A stretch of 64,000 bases of DNA from Symbiodinium natans (Eukaryota; Sar; Dinophyceae; Suessiales; Symbiodiniaceae). Position 1 is the stretch's first letter, and the number at the start of each line of letters is the position of its first letter. A program made the position numbers and the translations under genes. Under the pieces are notes generated by a model that had not been told where the DNA came from, ran no database searches, and saw nothing but the letters and a program-made list of their open reading frames with translations. Location of the stretch: positions 68,813 through 132,812 of the forward strand of contig CAJNDS010002150.1 of NCBI GenBank assembly GCA_905221605.1. Direction: 5' to 3'. Below, one piece after another: positions 37,329 through 53,636 of this stretch.

Positions 37329-37493
37329 TCACATAAACATAAAGACTCCTGATTGATCTAGGGATCTAGTAAACTCGAGAACGTTGTACTTCAGAAAGAT
37401 TTTATCCCACTGCAACCCCATCCAACCGTACAAGACTCCACCTAAGGCGCAGGCCAACAAAATGATCACGGGCGAATCCAAAATACGGCAGAC
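37329..37493 (-). CDS. Candidate exon with one membrane helix
   Basis: After a CGAG|GTC acceptor it reads VCRILDSPVIILLACALGG, then VLYGWMGLQWDKIFLKYN, and reaches a stop at 37329 unless a GT donor (AAC|GTTCTC) is used. It looks like a genuine coding exon of a membrane protein, possibly the same gene as 36944-37119. Family not recognised. Confidence 0.4.
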   Translation of the reverse strand, partial: VCRILDSPVIILLACALGGVLYGWMGLQWDKIFLKYNVLEFTRSLDQSGVFMFM

Positions 37494-37807
37494 CTCGGGG
37501 TTTGCAAGTTCAGTGGTCCAGGCTTTAGGGGTAAGGGCGTGGCGGGCAACCATCCCCAAGCCCTAAACCCTTCTATAAGCCTAGCAAGGGTGTGGGCGGG
37601 GGGGGGGGGCAACCCTGAAGCCATAAACCCTAAGCCCTAGCAACTTTGAAGGTTCAGGGGGTCTACAACAGACTATCAGACTGGATCGTGGTAGGTTCCC
37701 CCTGGATTTGGTGCCGACCCCTTTTTGGGGTACCCTGGTGGTTCGGTCCCCTCCTCTCAAAAAGGCCCCACCCTGGAAGTCGTGGAAGCTCTAGGTAGGT
37801 TTGGGAG

Positions 37808-37905
37808 AGTTTAGGGTCTAGGGTTTAGGGTTTGGGGTCTAGGGTTTAGGGTTTAGGGTTTAAGGTTTAGGGTTTAGGGGTTAGGGGTTAGGGTTTAGGG
37901 TTTAT
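37808..37905. repeat. Telomere-like array, TTTAGGG on +
   Basis: About 13 variable units. Confidence 0.9.
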
Positions 37906-39348
<1,443 letters not shown>

Positions 39349-40427
39349 AATGCGCGCTTGGGATTTTGTGGGGTCTGGCTACTAGGGTTAGATACTCTTG
39401 TGGGCTTCTGCACAGTCTGCTACATGGTAAGCTCCAAAAAGTTAGTGCCAGAGCTGAGTGCATGAACAAGCAATATTGGCTGTCGGTCGGTACCCTTTTT
39501 TCTGCTCCACTGCGGGGAAAATCCTCGCCACAGCATCCTCCCTGCTGGCTTCTGAACGATCTAAGTAGGAAGAGCCCTCCATTCCTGGCATAACAACTTT
39601 GCAGCATGCGGGGTGCCAGGGCAATCTTGGGCATATTGGGCTCCTCCCGGAATGGACCTTTAGGCAGCTTGACACAGGCAACGACTTAGCTGTCTCCTGC
39701 ATTGCGGCTGCCGCATGTCCGTGTGCGAAGCCATCTGGTAAGGATGGAAAGCCCTGCTCCGCAAGACCTTCCGCAAAAAAGGCTGCATGCAGCCCCGCGG
39801 GACGAGTCCCCACTAGGCTGGATGCGGATGCCTGGCCGGCACGGTGCTTAGCGCAGCAGGCACAGGCACTGCGGACCCTAATGGAAGTCCGGTTGCACGG
39901 CGCCCCGTCCGCAGAATGAAGCACCTACGCCACACCAACACACGAAGCCGCTTTGATCAAAGCGCAGATGTCCGGGCGGCGTCGAACAACCGTCTCAGGA
40001 TTGCCTGGTTCATATCCAAACCAGGTCCCGGGGACTGCGGCGAGGAGCTAGCACCTAGATATTCCTAGAGTGAAGCGCCGTTTCCAACGGGCTGGCATCG
40101 GGCTGACTGCACCAGCATGCCAGCTGCCCTGAGGGGCGGATGTAGCCCAGCCCTAACAACAATGACACGTCTTAGCTTGCAAGCACCCGCAGCTGGATGC
40201 AAGGCCAGCCAGCCGAAAGCTATCTTCGAGGGCCGCAAGTGACACTATTCATCACTCTACGGGCAGGATTGAAGATCATTGAAGCATGACGAGCCGCTGA
40301 AAAAGGGATCTCGACATGAAAAAGCAGGAGCCGTCAACGCTGCAGGCGGATATCTCACCCCAGCAGACTTATGAGAGGAACGTGCCTGGAAAGTGCAACG
40401 GTTGTTGGGGCCGTCCGTTCTGAGCTC

Positions 40428-41690
<1,263 letters not shown>

Positions 41691-43105
41691 CTCCTCGAAA
41701 GCACCACAGTGAGCCTTGCCAAAGTGAGCCTCTTGACTGCTGTGACTGCTCTGTCCATCTCTGTCCTGCACACGATTTGTCTGGAGGGAGGACAGTTGGA
41801 GACCTGAGCCGTTGCGATGTGCGGAGGCTGGGGAGGCTGCGCCAGTTTCACCACTTGGAAGAAATATGAAGAAATGCAAGTCCGGCGCTGCTGCGCAGCG
41901 TAGTCGGGAGCGGCAGATGCACTTCGTGGTTCTCGAACCATAGAATGGTCAACAAACAGCCATGCAACGAGTAGAATTGCCGGGTGCGCATGCCGATCAC
42001 GCATGCTTTGGTGCTTTGCGACCGTCAAACCGAATGACGGGGCCGGTGGGCGGGCTTTTTCTGCTCCACTGCGGGGAAAATCCTTGCCACAGCTTCCTAC
42101 CTTTTGGCTACTGAATGATCTGACTGGGAAGAGCCCTCCATTTCTGGCATATCTACGAGTACTTTGCAACAACTTCGGGTATCCCAGTTGCTCGAACGTA
42201 GCTGCCATCCGCAGCGAAGCTATCTGGGACCCGAGACATATGCCCAAATCATGTGACTATGATCTACTTTACCATCATCCAGCATGCGGGGTGCCAAGGC
42301 AATCTCGGGCATATTGGGCTCCTCCCGGAATGGACCTTTAGGCAGCTTGACACAGGCAACGACCTAGCTGTCTCCTGCATTGCGGCTGCCGCAGGTCCGC
42401 GTGCGAAGCCGTTTGGTAAGGATGGAAAGCCCTGCTCCGCAAGACCTTCCGCAAAAAAGGCTGCATGCAGCCCCGCGGGACGAGTCCCCACTAGGCTGGA
42501 TGCGGATGCCTGGCCGGCACGGTGCTTAGCGCAGCAGGCACAGGCACTGCGGACCCTAATGGAAGTCCGGTTGCACGGCGCCCCGTCCGCAGAATGAAGC
42601 ACCTACGCCACACCAACACACGAAGCCGCATTGATCAAAGCGCAGATGTCCAGGCGGCGTCGAACAACCGTCTCAGGATTGCCTGGTTCATATCCAAACC
42701 AGGTCCCGGGGACTGCGGCAAGGAGCTAGCACCTAGATATTCCTAGAGTGAAGCGCCGTTTCAAATGGGTTGGCATGGGGCTGACTGCACCAGCATCCCA
42801 GCTGCCCTGAGGGGCGGATGTAGCCCAGCCCTAACAACAATGACACGTCTTTGCTTGCAAGCACCCGCAGCTGGATGCAAGGCCAGCCAGCCGAAAGCTA
42901 CCTTCGAGGGCCGCAAGTGACACTATTGATCACTCCACGGGAAAGGTTGAAGATCATTGAAGCATGACGAGCCGCTGAAAAAGGGATCTCGACATGAAAA
43001 AGCAGGAGCCGTCAACGCTGCAGGCGGATATCTCACCCCAGCGGACTTGTGAGAGGAATGTGCCTGGAAAGTGCAGCGGTTGTTGGGGCCGTCCGCTCTG
43101 AGCTC

Positions 43106-44276
43106 TCACTCGGCGAGCCTCTGTCGTAGGCTGACCACCCTCTCCTTGCACGTGTCAATAAAGTCGCTGCTCAGGTTCACGCGGGAGGTCAGGCTCGCGA
43201 CGCTGAAGAAGGTCATGCGGGCGAGAGCTTTCTCGAAGTTCATGACTTTGGTCTTGGGTACCTTGCTCGGAGTTGCCCTCAGTTGGCCAAGCTGTGCCTT
43301 GAAGAGCTGCAGCACATCCAGCGCTTCAAGCTCGAAACCGCCCTCGACCGCCTTGGACTGCAGGCATCGGGTGACCACACTCAAGAACTCATGCTGACTC
43401 ATCTCCTTGATCACCTGACGCTGGTTCTTGTCCAAAGTTGCCGAGCGGTTGTTGTGCGGCAAGTGGCAGAAGTTGCAGTCCGCCAAGTTGATGCACTGGC
43501 CAAGGGCGAAGTAGATGCAGGGACGGCGGCACAGCTCCGGATGACCTGCACTTCCCGGATTGCACTTGGGCTTGTCCTCAGCCGACATCTCTGACGACTC
43601 ACCCTCGGAAGTTATCTCCTCCGACGGGGCATTCGTCTCGGCCGTAGACTCCTCGTACTCGTCAGCTTTCTGAGGCTCCGCTTTGCAAGCAAAGATGGGC
43701 TCCAGCTTCTTCTGGAGAGACTGCACGTAGCGCCCGTCCTCCGCCTCAGCGCTTACACGCGCGCATGAGCAGCGAACGTGGACAGCGAACGAAGCCGGCC
43801 TCCTGTTGCTGTGCTGGGCAATCGAACTCCAGCGCAACGTGGCCAAGCCTTTACACATGCGCTTCAGGCACAGCTACGCACAAGCTGCAAGGCGTCTCCA
43901 GCAAGCAGGCTTCTACGAAAGAGGCTCCCAGCAACGGAGCAATGAAAAGAACAGACACACACACACACACACAGAGAGAGACAAACACACACACACACAC
44001 ACACACAAAGACACAAAACAAAGAGAAATGAGGCTTGAATCCTTGAACCCCTGGCCTTGGCGGGACGCTGGATGCTCGGCGCTTCAGCTGCACCAGGGGC
44101 TCCTCCTGCAAAGCACGGAGGCCAACGAGTCTACCAGGTTTTGAGAGGCTCGGACCTTCTGTGAAACAGGCGCTACACGGCCGGCTTAGAGCTGATCATC
44201 ACTGATGTTCTCTGCTGGCCCTGTCTGCATCCTGGACGGTAATGAAAGTGTTGCGATAGTCCAATTCGAGGGACAT
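43106..44276 (-). CDS. CCCH zinc-finger protein, copy 2
   Basis: Exon 1 44238-44276 (same 13 codons as copy 1), exon 2 43106-43744 ([10 protein letters not shown] to TGA), GAG|GCG acceptor, 493-base intron. 225 residues. The finger is intact (PCIYFALGQC...CNFCH). Exon 2 protein is identical to copies 3-5 except for one residue, Leu in ELEALDVLQ. The gap to the copy 1 start codon is about 1.4 kb, the same as between other neighbours. Confidence 0.87.
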
Positions 44277-45702
44277 CTCCTCGAAAGCACCACAATGAGC
44301 CTTGCCAAAATGAGCCTCTTGACTGCTGTGACTGCTCTGTCCATCTCTGTCCTGCACACGATTTGTCTGGAGGGAGGACAGTTGGAGACCTGAGCCGTTG
44401 CGATGGGCGGAGGCTGGGGAGGCTGGGGAGGCTGCGCCAGTTTCACCACTTGGAAGAAATATGAAGAAATGCAAGTCCGGCGCTGCTGCGCAGCGTAGTC
44501 GGGAGCGGCAGATGCACTTCGTGGTTCTCGAACCATAGAATGGTCAACAAACAGCCACGCAACGAGTAGTATTGCCGGGTGCGCGTGCCGATCACGCATG
44601 CTTTGGTGCTTTGCGACCGTCAAACCGAATGACGGGTCCGGTGGGCGGGCTTTTTCTGCTCCACTGCGGGGAAAATCCTTGCCACAGCTTCCTACCTTTT
44701 GGCTACTGAATGATCTGACTGGGAAGAGCCCTCCATTTCTGGCACATCTACGAGTACGTTGCATCAACTTCGGGTATCCCAGTTGCTCGAACGCAGCTGC
44801 CATCCGCAGCGAAGCTATCTGGGACCCGAGACATATGCCCAAATCATGTGATTCTGATCTACTTTACCATCATCCAGCATGCGGGGTGACAAGGCAATCT
44901 TGGGCATATTGGGCTCCTCCCGGAATGGACCTTTAGGCAGCTTGACACAGGCAACGACCTAGCTGTCTCCTGCATTGCGCCTGCCGCAGGTCCGCGTGCG
45001 AAGCCGTTTGGTAAGGATGGAAGGCCCTGCTCCGCAAGACCTTCCGCAAAAAAGGCTGCATGCAGCCCCGCGGGACGAGAGTCCCCACTAGGCTTGATAC
45101 GGATGCCTGGCCGGCACGGTGCTTAGCGCAGCAGGCACAGGCACTGCGGACCCTAGTGGAAGTCCGGTTGCACGGCGCCCCGTCCGCAGAATGAAGCACC
45201 TACGCCACACCAACACACGAAGCCGCATTGATCAAAGCGCAGATGTCCAGGCGGCGTCGAACAACCGTCTCAGGATTGCCTGGTTCATATCCAAACCAGG
45301 TCCCGGGGACTGCGGCAAGGAGCTAGCACCTAGATATTCCTAGAGTGAAGCGCCGTTTCAAATGGGTTGGCATGGGGCTGACTGCACCAGCATCCCAGCT
45401 GCCCTGAGGGGCGGATGTAGCCCAGCCCTAACAACAATGACACGTCTTTGCTTGCAAGCACCCGCAGCTGGATGCAAGGCCAGCCAGCCGAAAGCTACCT
45501 TCGAGGGCCGCAAGTGACACTATTGATCACTCCACGGGAAAGGTTGAAGATCATTGAAGCATGACGAGCCGCTGAAAAAGGGATCTCGACATGAAAAAGC
45601 AGGAGCCGTCAACGCTGCAGGCGGATATCTCACCCCAGCGGACTTGTGAGAGGAATGTGCCTGGAAAGTGCAGCGGTTGTTGGGGCCGTCCGCTCTGAGC
45701 TC

Positions 45703-46813
45703 TCACTCGGCGAGCCTCTGTCGTAGGCTGACCACCCTCTCCTTGCACGTGTCAATAAAGTCGCTGCTCAGGTTCACGCGGGAGGTCAAGCTCGCGACGC
45801 TGAAGAAGGTCATGCGGGCGAGAGCTTTCTCGAAGTTCATGACTTTGGTCTTGGGTACCTTGCTCGGAGTTGCCCTCAGTTGGCCAAGCTGTGCCTTGAA
45901 GAGCTGCAGCACATCCCGCGCTTCAAGCTCGAAACCGCCCTCGACCGCCTTGGACTGCAGGCATCGGGTGACCACACTCAAGAACTCATGCTGACTCATC
46001 TCCTTGATCACCTGACGCTGGTTCTTGTCCAAAGTTGCCGAGCGGTTGTTGTGCGGCAAGTGGCAGAAGTTGCAGTCCGCCAAGTTGATGCACTGGCCAA
46101 GGGCGAAGTAGATGCAGGGACGGCGGCACAGCTCCGGATGACCTGCACTTCCCGGATTGCACTTGGGCTTGTCCTCAGCCGACATCTCCGACGACTCACC
46201 CTCGGAAGTTATCTCCTCCGACGGGGCATTCGTCTCGGCCGTAGACTCCTCGTACTCGTCAGCTTTCTGAGGCTCCGCTTTGCAAGCAAAGATGGGCTCC
46301 AGCTTCTTCTGGAGAGACTGCACGTAGCGCCCGTCCTCCGCCTCAGCGCTTGCACGCGCGCATGAGCAGCGAACGTGGACAGCGAACGAAGCCGGCCTCC
46401 TGTTGCTGTGCTGGGCAATCGAACTCCAGCGCAACGTGGCCAAGCCTTTACACATGCGCTTCAGGCACAGCTACGCACAAGCTGCAAGGCGTCTCCAGCA
46501 AGCAGGCTTCCACGAAAGAGGCTCCCAGCAACGAAGCAATGAAAAGAAAAGACACACACGCACACACAAAAACACAAAACAAAGAGAAATGAGGCTTGAA
46601 TCCTTGAACCCCTGGCCTTGGCGGGACGCTGGAGGCTCGGCGCTTCAGCTGCACCAGGGGCTCCTCCTGCAAAGCACGGAGGTTTTGAGAGGACCGGACC
46701 TTCTGTGAAACACACGGCCGGCTTAGAGCTGATCATCACTGATATTCTCTGCTGGCCCTGTCTGCATCCTGGACGGTGATGAAAGTGTTGCGATAGTCCA
46801 ATTCGAGGGACAT
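45703..46813 (-). CDS. CCCH zinc-finger protein, copy 3
   Basis: Exon 1 46775-46813, exon 2 45703-46341, intron 433 bases with the CA repeat almost lost. 225 residues, finger intact. Differs from copy 2 in exon 2 only by Arg in ELEARDVLQ. Confidence 0.87.
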
Positions 46814-48234
46814 CTCCTCGAAAGCACCACAATGAGCCTTGCCAAAATGAGCCTCTTGACTGCTGTGACTGCTCTGTCCATCTCTGTCCTGCACACGATT
46901 TGTCTGGAGGGAGGACAGTTGGAAACCTGAGCCGTTGCGATGTGCGGAGGCTGGGGAGGCTGCGCCAGTTTCACCACTTGGAAGAAATATGAAGAAATGC
47001 AAGTCCGGCGCTGCTGCGCAGCGTAGTCGGGAGCGGCAGATGCACTTCGTGGTTCTCGAACCATAGAATTGTCAACAAACAGCCACGCAACGAGTAGAAT
47101 TGCCGGGTGTGCGTGGCGATCACGCATGCTTTGGTGCTTTGCGACCGTCAAACCGAATGACGGGTCCGGTGGGCGGGCTTTTTCTGCTCCACTGCGGGGA
47201 AAATCCTTGCCACAGCTTCCTACCAATTTGGCTACTGAATGATCTGACTGGGAAGAGCCCTCCATTTCTGGCATATCTACGAGTACTTTGCAACAACTTC
47301 GGGAATGTTGCTCGAACGTAGCTGCCATCCGCAGCGAAGCTATCTGGGATCCGAGACATATGCCCAAATCATGTGATTCTGATCTACTTTAATTACCATC
47401 ATCCAGCATGCGGGGTGACAAGGCAATCTTGGGCATATTGGGCTCCTCCCGGAATGGACCTTTAGGCAGCTTGACACAGGCAACGACCTAGCTGTCTCCT
47501 GCATTGCGGCTGCCGCAGGTCCGCGTGCGAAGCCGTTTGGTAAGGATGGAAGGCCCTGCTCCGCAAGACCTTCCGCAGAAGAGGCTGCATGCAGCCCCGC
47601 GGGACGAGTCCCCACTAGGCTGGATGCGGATGCCTGGCCGGCACGGTGCTTAGCGCAGCAGGCACAGGCACTGCGGACCCTAATGGAAGTCCGGTTGCAC
47701 GGCGCCCCACAGAATGAAGCACCTACGCCACACCAACACACGAAGCCGCTTTGATCAAAGCGCAGATGTCCGGGCGGCGTCGAACAACCGTCTCAGGATT
47801 GCCTGGATTGCCTGGTTCATATCCAAACCAGGTCCCGGGGACTGCGGCAAGGAGCTAGCACCTAGATATTCCTAGAGTGAAGCGCCGTTTCAAATGGGTT
47901 GGCATGGGGCTGACTGCACCAGCATCCCAGCTGCCCTGAGGGGCGGATGTAGCCCAGCCCTAACAACAATGACACGTCTTTGCTTGCAAGCACCCGCAGC
48001 TGGATGCAAGGCCAGCCAGCCGAAAGCTACCTTCGAGGGCCGCAAGTGACACTATTGATCACTCCACGGGAAAGGTTGAAGATCATTGAAGCATGACGAG
48101 CCGCTGAAAAAGGGATCTCGACATGAAAAAGCAGGAGCCGTCAACGCTGCAGGCGGATATCTCACCCCAGCGGACTTGTGAGAGGAATGTGCCTGGAAAG
48201 TGCAGCGGTTGTTGGGGCCGTCCGCTCTGAGCTC

Positions 48235-49343
48235 TCACTCGGCGAGCCTCTGTCGTAGGCTGACCACCCTCTCCTTGCACGTGTCAATAAAGTCGCTGCT
48301 CAGGTTCACGCGGGAGGTCAGGCTCGCGACGCTGAAGAAGGTCATGCGGGCGAGAGCTTTCTCGAAGTTCATGACTTTGGTCTTGGGTACCTTGCTCGGA
48401 GTTGCCCTCAGTTGGCCAAGCTGTGCCTTGAAGAGCTGCAGCACATCCTGCGCTTCAAGCTCGAAACCGCCCTCGACCGCCTTGGACTGCAGGCATCGGG
48501 TGACCACACTCAAGAACTCATGCTGACTCATCTCCTTGATCACCTGACGCTGGTTCTTGTCCAAAGTTGCCGAGCGGTTGTTGTGCGGCAAGTGGCAGAA
48601 GTTGCAGTCCGCCAAGTTGATGCACTGGCCAAGGGCGAAGTAGATGCAGGGACGGCGGCACAGCTCCGGATGACCTGCACTTCCCGGATTGCACTTGGGC
48701 TTGTCCTCAGCCGACATCTCTGACGACTCACCCTCGGAAGTTATCTCCTCCGACGGGGCATTCGTCTCGGCCGTAGACTCCTCGTACTCGTCAGCTTTCT
48801 GAGGCTCCGCTTTGCAAGCAAAGATGGGCTCCAGCTTCTTCTGGAGAGACTGCACGTAGCGCCCGTCCTCCGCCTCAGCGCTTACACGCGGGCATGAGCA
48901 GCGAACGTGGACAGCGAACGAAGCCGGCCTCCTGTTGCTGTGCTGGGCAATCGAACTCCAGCGCAACGTGGCCAAGCCTTTACACATGCGCTTCAGGCAC
49001 AGCTACGCACAAGCTGCAAGGCGTCTCCAGCAAGCAGGCTTCCACGAAAGAGGCTCCCAGCAACGAAGCAATGAAAAGAAAAGACACACGCACACACAAA
49101 GACACAAAACAAAGAGAAATGAGGCTTGAATCCTTGAACCCCTGGCCTTGGCGGGACGCTGGAGGCTCGGCGCTTCAGCTGCACCAGGGGCTCCTCCTGC
49201 AAAGCACGGAGGTTTTGAGAGGACCGGACCTTCTGTGAAACACACGGCCGGCTTAGAGCTGATCATCACTGATATTCTCTGCTGGCCCTGTCTGCATCCT
49301 GGACGGTGATGAAAGTGTTGCGATAGTCCAATTCGAGGGACAT
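48235..49343 (-). CDS. CCCH zinc-finger protein, copy 4
   Basis: Exon 1 49305-49343, exon 2 48235-48873, intron 431 bases. 225 residues, finger intact. Carries Gln at the variable residue (ELEAQDVLQ), as copy 5 does. Confidence 0.87.
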
Positions 49344-50760
49344 CTCCTCGAAAGCACCACAATGAGCCTTGCCAAAATGAGCCTCTTGACTGCTGTGACT
49401 GCTCTGTCCATCTCTGTCCTGCACACGATTTGTCTGGAGGGAGGACAGTTGGAGACCTGAGCCGTTGCGATGTGCGGAGGCTGGGGAGGCTGCGCCAGTT
49501 TCACCACTTGGAAGAAATATGAAGAAATGCAAGTCCGGCGCTGCTGCGCAGCGTAGTCGGGAGCGGCAGATGCACTTCGTGGTTCTCGAACCATAGAATT
49601 GTCAACAAACAGCCACGCAACGAGTAGAATTGCCGGGTGCGCGTGGCGATCACGCATGCTTTGGTGCTTTGCGACCGTCAAACCGAATGACGGGTCCGGT
49701 GGGCGGGCTTTTTCTGCTCCACTGCGGGGAAAATCCTTGCCACAGCTTCCTACCTTTTGGCTACTGAATGATCTGACTGGGAAGAGCCCTCCATTTCTGG
49801 CATATCTACGAGTACTTTGCAACAACTTCGGGTATCCCAGTTGCTCGAACGCAGCTGCCATCCGCAGCGAAGCTATCTGGGACCCGAGACATATGCCCAA
49901 ATCATGTGATTCTGATCTACTTTACCATCATCCAGCATGCGGGGTGACAAGGCAATCTTGGGCATATTGGGCTCCTCCCGGAATGGACCTTTAGGCAGCT
50001 TGACACAGGCAACGACCTAGCTGTCTCCTGCATAGCGGCTGCCGCAGGTCCGTGCGCGAAGCCATCTGGTAAGGATGGAAAGCCCTGCTCCGCAAGACCT
50101 TCCGCAAAAAAGGCTGCATGCAGCCCCGCGGGACGAGAGTCCCCACTAGGCTTGATACGGATGCCTGGCCGGCACGGTGCTTAGCGCAGCAGGCACAGGC
50201 ACTGTGGACCCTAGTGGAAGTCCGGTTGCACGGCGCCCCGTCCGCAGAATGAAGCACCTACGCCACACCAACACACGAAGCCGCATTGATCAAAGCGCAG
50301 ATGTCCAGGCGGCGTCGAACAACCGTCTCAGGATTGCCTGGTTCATATCCAAACCAGGTCCCGGGGACTGCGGCAAGGAGCTAGCACCTAGATATTCCTA
50401 GAGTGAAGCGCCGTTTCGAATGGGTTGGCATGGGGCTGACTGCACCAGCATCCCAGCTGCCCTGAGGGGCGGATGTAGCCCAGCCCTAACAACAATGACA
50501 CGTCTTTGCTTGCAAGCACCCGCAGCTGGATGCAAGGCCAGCCAGCCGAAAGCTACCTTCGAGGGCCGCAAGTGACACTATTGATCACTCCACGGGAAAG
50601 GTTGAAGATCATTGAAGCATGACGAGCCGCTGAAAAAGGGATCTCGACATGAAAAAGCAGGAGCCGTCAACGCTGCAGGCGGATATCTCACCCCAGCGGA
50701 CTTGTGAGAGGAATGTGCCTGGAAAGTGCAGCGGTTGTTGGGGCCGTCCGCTCTGAGCTC

Positions 50761-52300
50761 TCACTCGGCGAGCCTCTGTCGTAGGCTGACCACCCTCTCC
50801 TTGCACGTGTCAATAAAGTCGCTGCTCAGGTTCACGCGGGAGGTCAGGCTCGCGACGCTGAAGAAGGTCATGCGGGCGAGAGCTTTCTCGAAGTTCATGA
50901 CTTTGGTCTTGGGTACCTTGCTCGGAGTTGCCCTCAGTTGGCCAAGCTGTGCCTTGAAGAGCTGCAGCACATCCTGCGCTTCAAGCTCGAAACCGCCCTC
51001 GACCGCCTTGGACTGCAGGCATCGGGTGACCACACTCAAGAACTCATGCTGACTCATCTCCTTGATCACCTGACGCTGGTTCTTGTCCAAAGTTGCCGAG
51101 CGGTTGTTGTGCGGCAAGTGGCAGAAGTTGCAGTCCGCCAAGTTGATGCACTGGCCAAGGGCGAAGTAGATGCAGGGACGGCGGCACAGCTCCGGATGAC
51201 CTGCACTTCCCGGATTGCACTTGGGCTTGTCCTCAGCCGACATCTCTGACGACTCACCCTCGGAAGTTATCTCCTCCGACGGGGCATTCGTCTCGGCCGT
51301 AGACTCCTCGTACTCGTCAGCTTTCTGAGGCTCCGCTTTGCAAGCAAAGATGGGCTCCAGCTTCTTCTGGAGAGACTGCACGTAGCGCCCGTCCTCCGCC
51401 TCAGCGCTTACACGCGGGCATGAGCAGCGAACGTGGACAGCGAACGAAGCCGGCCTCCTGTTGCTGTGCTGGGCAATCGAACTCCAGCGCAACGTGGCCA
51501 AGCCTTTACACATGCGCTTCAGGCACAGCTACGCACAAGCTGCAAGGCGTCTCCAGCAAGCAGGCTTCTACGAAAGAGGCTCCCAGCAACGGAGCAATGA
51601 AAAGAAAAGACACACACACACACACGGAGAGACAAACACACACAAACACACCAAAGCAAAGAGAAATGAGGCTTGAACCCCTGGCCTTGGCGGGACGCTG
51701 GAGGCTCGGCGCTTCAGCTGCACCAGGGGCTCCTCCTGCAAAGCACGAATGCCGCAGGCCCCCAACACCTCTGAGCCGATCTGGATTTTACAACAGCACG
51801 GTTGATTCTTGATGCTGCTTGAGTGCACTTCCCCACTTAGTCTTGCATGTGTACAACTCCGACACAAGATAAACGAGATAAGGTATCAAAGGCAGAAAAC
51901 CTCTGCTGTAGAGATTCGGCTAGGGCTAATCATGCGCAGACAGCCTGGGCAGGCTGCGTGCACATCATGGAAGAACTGGGCATTCGTATAATTTCATATA
52001 TATATATATATATGTAAACAAGATGTACAGATAGATGTAGATACGATAAATGGAGATACGATAGATGTAGATACACATTGGACATTTGTAAACTCGCATT
52101 GCAGGTTGATTTGCTGACCGCAATGAGCTGGAATGTTGCCACAATATAATGGAGAGGGGAAGATCCCAAGATCAGGCCATGCAGGAGCATGTTGTTGGGC
52201 ATCCTCAACGTCACCTAAAACTGCTCAAAGCCGCGGCCCCAAGCTTCGGAGAGGCCTGGACCGTGATGAACGTGTTGACATAACCCAACTCGAGAGACAT
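50761..52300 (-). CDS. CCCH zinc-finger protein, copy 5 (hybrid with a divergent first exon)
   Basis: Exon 2 50761-51399 is the same protein sequence as copy 4. Exon 1 52262-52300 differs (MSLELGYVNTFIT against MSLELDYRNTFIT), and the 862-base intron loses similarity to the other units after about 51,740. It keeps the 39-base exon length, ATG context and GT donor (ACG|GTCCAG), so it should make a 225-residue protein. The junction of a homogenised 3' part with an older 5' part suggests the array edge lies inside this gene. Confidence 0.8.
51741..52261. other. Intron sequence of CCCH copy 5 outside the repeated unit; small AT microsatellite
   Basis: Unique sequence with ATATAT at about 51997-52013 and AGATGTAGATACGATA-type short repeats to 52075. 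Confidence 0.6.
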
Positions 52301-53636
52301 CTCCTCAAACACTCAGAAACTGGCTTTGAGCCATCGCCATGGTGCGCACATGGGCATCCTGCACAGGCTGTGTCCGGAGCTGCGGTGTCGAGTCGAGAAA
52401 GCACCTTGTGAATGAGTGAGTGAGGCATATTCAAAAAGCGATGCACAGCGTCCACAAGCAGCACAAACGACCGGGGGCATCTCGGGGGAGAGGGCGAGGG
52501 CATCTGGGAGGCATCTCGGGGTAGGGCTTACGCTAAAAGAGTCTCCACGCCCATGGGGATGCGTATTGGCGTATTGCAAGCCCAGGCGCAGATGCGCACG
52601 GCAAGCTGAATGAGGAGCGGCCGAAGAGCTTCGGTTTCTTAAGCCGCAAAGGACGCAAAAGCCGCAAAGACCACGATGAACACAGTGAACACAGCAGATC
52701 GATGTCTCACACAATCTTGACACCGACACCTGACGTGAAGACCAAGTTGATGCAGAACGGCACGCTGCAGACGTGGCGCGCCACGCTACTGGCACGATTC
52801 TGATGCGCGATCATCGGATCTCTGCTGTCTCTCGGCGCTTGACAGATGAAATCCTGCAGTCGAGGCTGACATGAAGGGCGTTGAGTCACCGGGTTCTGGG
52901 ATAGTTTCCTTCAGCCCCCAGCTCCTCACACCCCGTGGGGAGGGGATTTGCCTTACCTCCCCAATTAGGGAACATGCAAGACTCAATACATGAGGCTGAT
53001 TCTAAACGAGACGAGGTAGCCACACAAAAGGCTGTAAAAGCGGATAGCGGTGTCAGAGATGCATGTTTTGCGCTCTGGAGCAGTGAGGGTTACGTTCCTT
53101 TCACACCGCCCCGCAAGCCGACGTCAGGCTACAAACGCGGTCTTGACCCGGCAGCTATACGACGGCAATGCCCCTCATTCTCGGCAACTCCACTCGAATG
53201 CACTGTGATGCGCTGGAAATCTCCACGCCTCGCGGGCCGGGCGGCGAAGGTGCTGTCCAAGCATCACTGGCAGCACCTTGAACGCCCAGGCCAGCCCGAG
53301 GCAAGACTCGTTGATACTCGTTGCTCACTCCAGTTCCACCCCAGGTATCTCTGGGGATGGCAGCCGGAGGCTGCGGCAATCGACCAAAAAAAAAAGACAA
53401 CACAAAACCCGTGTCCATGGTTTTACAAGAGTCACAGTCTGCCCGACCAACAACGTTCATGCCAGCAGCCCGAAGAGCAGGCGTTGAGTGAAACACTTTG
53501 AGGGATGTCCATCAAGGACAGTGCCCCTGCAGAAAGGGAACGGAAGTAAAGGATTGTGGTAAGCCACTGGAAGTCCTTTGCGGTGAGTGCTGCCGGCGGC
53601 AGTCATGAATGCTCGGATGACCTGTCATCACTGAGT
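52301..53636. other. Intergenic between CCCH copies 5 and 6; no gene recognised
   Basis: A 188-codon plus-strand frame (52935-53501) has no motif. The spacing (about 1.34 kb) matches the intergenic spacing inside the array, so this is probably the corresponding 3' and promoter region, now diverged. Confidence 0.55.

Noticed and set aside
37329-37493. Proton-pumping pyrophosphatase N-terminus
   Set aside because: One hydrophobic helix is not enough; no catalytic motif of that family is nearby.
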